This document shows, one piece after another, positions 5,851 to 6,824 of a DNA stretch of 6,824 nucleotides. Under the pieces are notes generated by a model, which made no database searches, was not told where the DNA came from, and worked only from the letters and a program-made list of their open reading frames with translations. This DNA comes from Campylobacteraceae bacterium (GTDB taxonomy: Bacteria > Campylobacterota > Campylobacteria > Campylobacterales > Sulfurovaceae), in assembly GCA_026986355.1 (NCBI GenBank), contig JALSOO010000238.1, positions 1 to 6,824 of the forward strand, given 5' to 3'. How positions within the stretch are numbered: the first letter of the stretch is position 1; the number at the start of each line of letters is the position of its first letter. Position numbers and translations under genes: made by a program.

Positions 5851-6564
5851 ATGATAGATTTATCCAAAGCAACTATTACAGATATGGTCTCTGTAGCATT
5901 TATAGGTATTGGTATCTCTCTACCTGAACCCTATTATCTACCTATATTATCTATTGGTCTTTTTGCCTTTTCTGGAGCTATTACGAACCAAGTAGCTATA
6001 TTTATGCTCTTTAATCGTGTACCTCTTCTTTATGGCTCAGGAGTGATTGAGAACAATTTTGAGACCTTTAAAGCATCTATAAAAGAGATGATTATGAAGC
6101 AGTTTTTTAATCCCCAACAGTTAAAAGCCTTTTTTCAAAGAGAAGAGCAGAAGATAGATTTAGCTCCATTGGTAAAATCAGCCGATTTTTCTCCTGCCTT
6201 TAATGCCCTTAGCCAAAGCGTTATGGAGTCAAAACTTGGAGATATGCTCAATATATTTGGAGGAGAGAAAGCACTAGAGACGCTAAGAGAACCTTTTGCA
6301 AAAAAACTTCAATCAGCTGTAGTAGGAATCGTAAGTTCTGATAGTTTTAAAGCACAGATAAATCATCACTTAGAGAGTTCATCTCTAAACAATGACTTAA
6401 GAGACTCCGTAGAGAGTTTGATAACAAATAGGCTTAATGATTTGACACCAAAAATGGTAAATGATTTGGTACATGAACTTATCCATACTCATCTAGGTTG
6501 GCTTGTCGTTTGGGGTGGTGTCTTTGGTGGACTTATTGGGTTAGGCTCATCATTTTTACTTTAA
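5851..6564 (+). CDS. DUF445-family membrane protein, short form
   Basis: This 237-aa protein resembles the DUF445 (YheB-like) family, whose molecular function is unknown. The N-terminal membrane region (about 11-55) contains GAITNQVAIFMLFNRVP (42-58), matching the G-x-x-TN-x-x-A-x-x-MLF-x-P signature. It is followed by YGSGVIENNFETFKASI (61-77), the usual amphipathic start of the soluble part. Residues 80-210 are mostly helical and soluble. A second membrane segment lies at 216-236 (LGWLVVWGGVFGGLIGLGSS), so both ends sit in one membrane with the central domain on one side. Many family members are 370-400 aa; this is a compact version. The ATG is 3 bp after the HAD stop and 8 nt after GAGG (5839-5842). 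No terminator with a T-run follows on this strand before 6824, so the transcript may continue into the degraded region. Confidence 0.75.
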   Translation: MIDLSKATITDMVSVAFIGIGISLPEPYYLPILSIGLFAFSGAITNQVAIFMLFNRVPLLYGSGVIENNFETFKASIKEMIMKQFFNPQQLKAFFQREEQKIDLAPLVKSADFSPAFNALSQSVMESKLGDMLNIFGGEKALETLREPFAKKLQSAVVGIVSSDSFKAQINHHLESSSLNNDLRDSVESLITNRLNDLTPKMVNDLVHELIHTHLGWLVVWGGVFGGLIGLGSSFLL

Positions 6565-6570
6565 ATCTAT

Positions 6571-6728
6571 ACCCCTGTCGTTGAATCTCCAAGTTTAATA
6601 ACTTTAGAAAGAAATAATTAACAATTTCAATTTGAGAATAACCATCTAAGTGGAAACGAAAGTAACCATACGCTAGAGAAACATTAAAATTATATGGTCA
6701 AAAAATGAATGATATATTATTATTATAA
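6571..6728 (+). pseudogene. Probable frameshifted 3' end of an IS200/IS605-type tnpB
   Basis: No intact gene fits this stretch, but pieces in different plus-strand frames resemble the variable C-terminal tail of TnpB (RNA-guided nuclease/transposon accessory protein). TPVVESPSLITLERN is read from 6571 to 6615, in the DUF445 frame but after its stop. ARETLKLYGQKMNDILLL, ending in TAA at 6726-6728, is read in another frame from 6672. The TPVE-type motif, then an ETLKLYGQ-type end shortly before a terminal hairpin, is the arrangement I associate with tnpB 3' ends. The pieces need at least one frameshift between them. None of the catalytic RuvC residues are present, so the relic is non-functional as a protein. 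Similarity is judged from memory of the family; chance translation of AT-rich DNA remains possible. Confidence 0.4.
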
Positions 6729-6740
6729 AATTGTAGCGTA
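6669..6740. repeat. Inverted repeat TACGCTA / TAGCGTA
   Basis: TACGCTA (6669-6675) and its exact reverse complement TAGCGTA (6734-6740) are 58 nt apart, with a further possible G-U pair at the inner edge (6676/6733). The right arm ends directly before the A-run leading into the hairpin at 6744. In RNA these arms would close a large loop, bringing the terminal hairpin next to an upstream segment. A 7-bp match that includes GC pairs is notable in such AT-rich DNA but not conclusive. Confidence 0.5.
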
Positions 6741-6756
6741 AAACCACCTCATTCAT
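6705..6756. repeat. ATGAATGA complementary to the loop of the terminal hairpin
   Basis: ATGAATGA at 6705-6712 is the exact reverse complement of TCATTCAT at 6749-6756. The last six bases of the latter form the loop of the hairpin at 6744-6763. In RNA, pairing of ATGAAT with that loop would give an H-type pseudoknot while the hairpin stem stays formed. The segment is also codons for MN in the putative tnpB tail. Confidence 0.5.
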
Positions 6757-6767
6757 GGGGTGGAGTA
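6740..6767 (-). terminator. Hairpin: minus-strand terminator and/or transposon right-end hairpin
   Basis: CCACCTC (6744-6750) pairs with GGGGTGG (6757-6763), seven base pairs with one wobble, around the loop ATTCAT, which can add one more A-T pair. Read on the minus strand the stem is followed by TTTT (complement of 6740-6743) and lies just after the TGA at 6768-6770. That is the layout of a rho-independent terminator for the gene entering from the right. On the plus strand there is no T-run; there the stem followed by AGTATCAA looks like the right-end hairpin and cleavage site of an IS200/IS605 element. Both readings may be true. Confidence 0.6.
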
Positions 6768-6824
6768 TCAATAACGTTCTCCTGCAATTCCCAAAACCAA
6801 ATCATAAGTCTTATCATCAATAAA
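6768..6824 (-). CDS. C-terminal end of an unidentified protein (partial)
   Basis: A minus-strand frame is open from the right edge and ends at TGA (6768-6770), giving the last 18 residues FIDDKTYDLVLGIAGERY. The composition looks protein-like rather than random AT-rich translation, but the family is not recognisable from so little. The stop codon coincides with the TCA of the TCAA that may mark a transposon end. The visible C-terminus could therefore be a truncation rather than the natural end. A terminator-like hairpin follows immediately. Confidence 0.5.
   Translation of the reverse strand, partial: FIDDKTYDLVLGIAGERY

Noticed and set aside
6565..6770. tRNA or other standard RNA gene after DUF445
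   Set aside because: No cloverleaf, TTC-loop or CCA-end pattern can be drawn; the only strong stem is the hairpin at 6744-6763.
6565..6771. CRISPR array or tandem repeat at the right end
   Set aside because: No direct repeat of useful length recurs with regular spacing; the repeats found are inverted and fit hairpin structures instead.

Overview
The window is AT-rich and densely coded. Its genes, and the order engB, small membrane protein, PBP2 on one strand, resemble free-living Campylobacterota of the Sulfurovum/Sulfurimonas kind. This placement rests on remembered gene order and protein style, not on a search. Most of the content is core envelope and housekeeping, with one accessory-looking patch at the right end.

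Left block (1-4315, minus strand). Read in transcription order it is lptA (LPS/LOS transport), engB (ribosome-assembly GTPase), a GNAT acetyltransferase with a C-terminal cysteine cluster, an MreD-like membrane protein, mrdA (PBP2) and, after a 69-bp gap, the start of aroQ, which runs off the left edge. The first five genes are joined by 1 to 13 bp overlaps and are almost certainly one operon. The GTG starts of the GNAT and MreD-like genes and the ATG of mrdA each have GGAG exactly 7 nt upstream. For the MreD-like gene this moves the start 6 nt downstream of the longest open frame.

Centre (4316-4411). A 96-bp divergent intergenic region has a TATAAT box on each strand. The box facing psd is an extended -10 (TGTTATAAT).

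Right block (4412-6564, plus strand). psd (phosphatidylserine decarboxylase), a phosphoglycolate-phosphatase-like HAD hydrolase and a short DUF445 membrane protein form a second tight operon, with spacing of -1 and +3 bp. Together the two divergent operons cover LPS transport, wall elongation and phosphatidylethanolamine synthesis.

Right edge (6565-6824). There is no intact gene. Plus-strand fragments resemble the frameshifted 3' end of an IS200/IS605-type tnpB. They are followed by a strong hairpin with a 6-nt loop, an upstream element complementary to that loop, a longer-range inverted repeat, and TCAA. A minus-strand reading frame enters from the right edge and stops exactly at the TCA of that TCAA. 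The simplest reading is a decayed transposon end, with its omega-RNA-like structure, abutting and possibly truncating the neighbouring gene. The same hairpin followed by TTTT could instead be an ordinary terminator for that gene. No clearly new system is visible; this relic and the GNAT gene are the parts most worth a second look.
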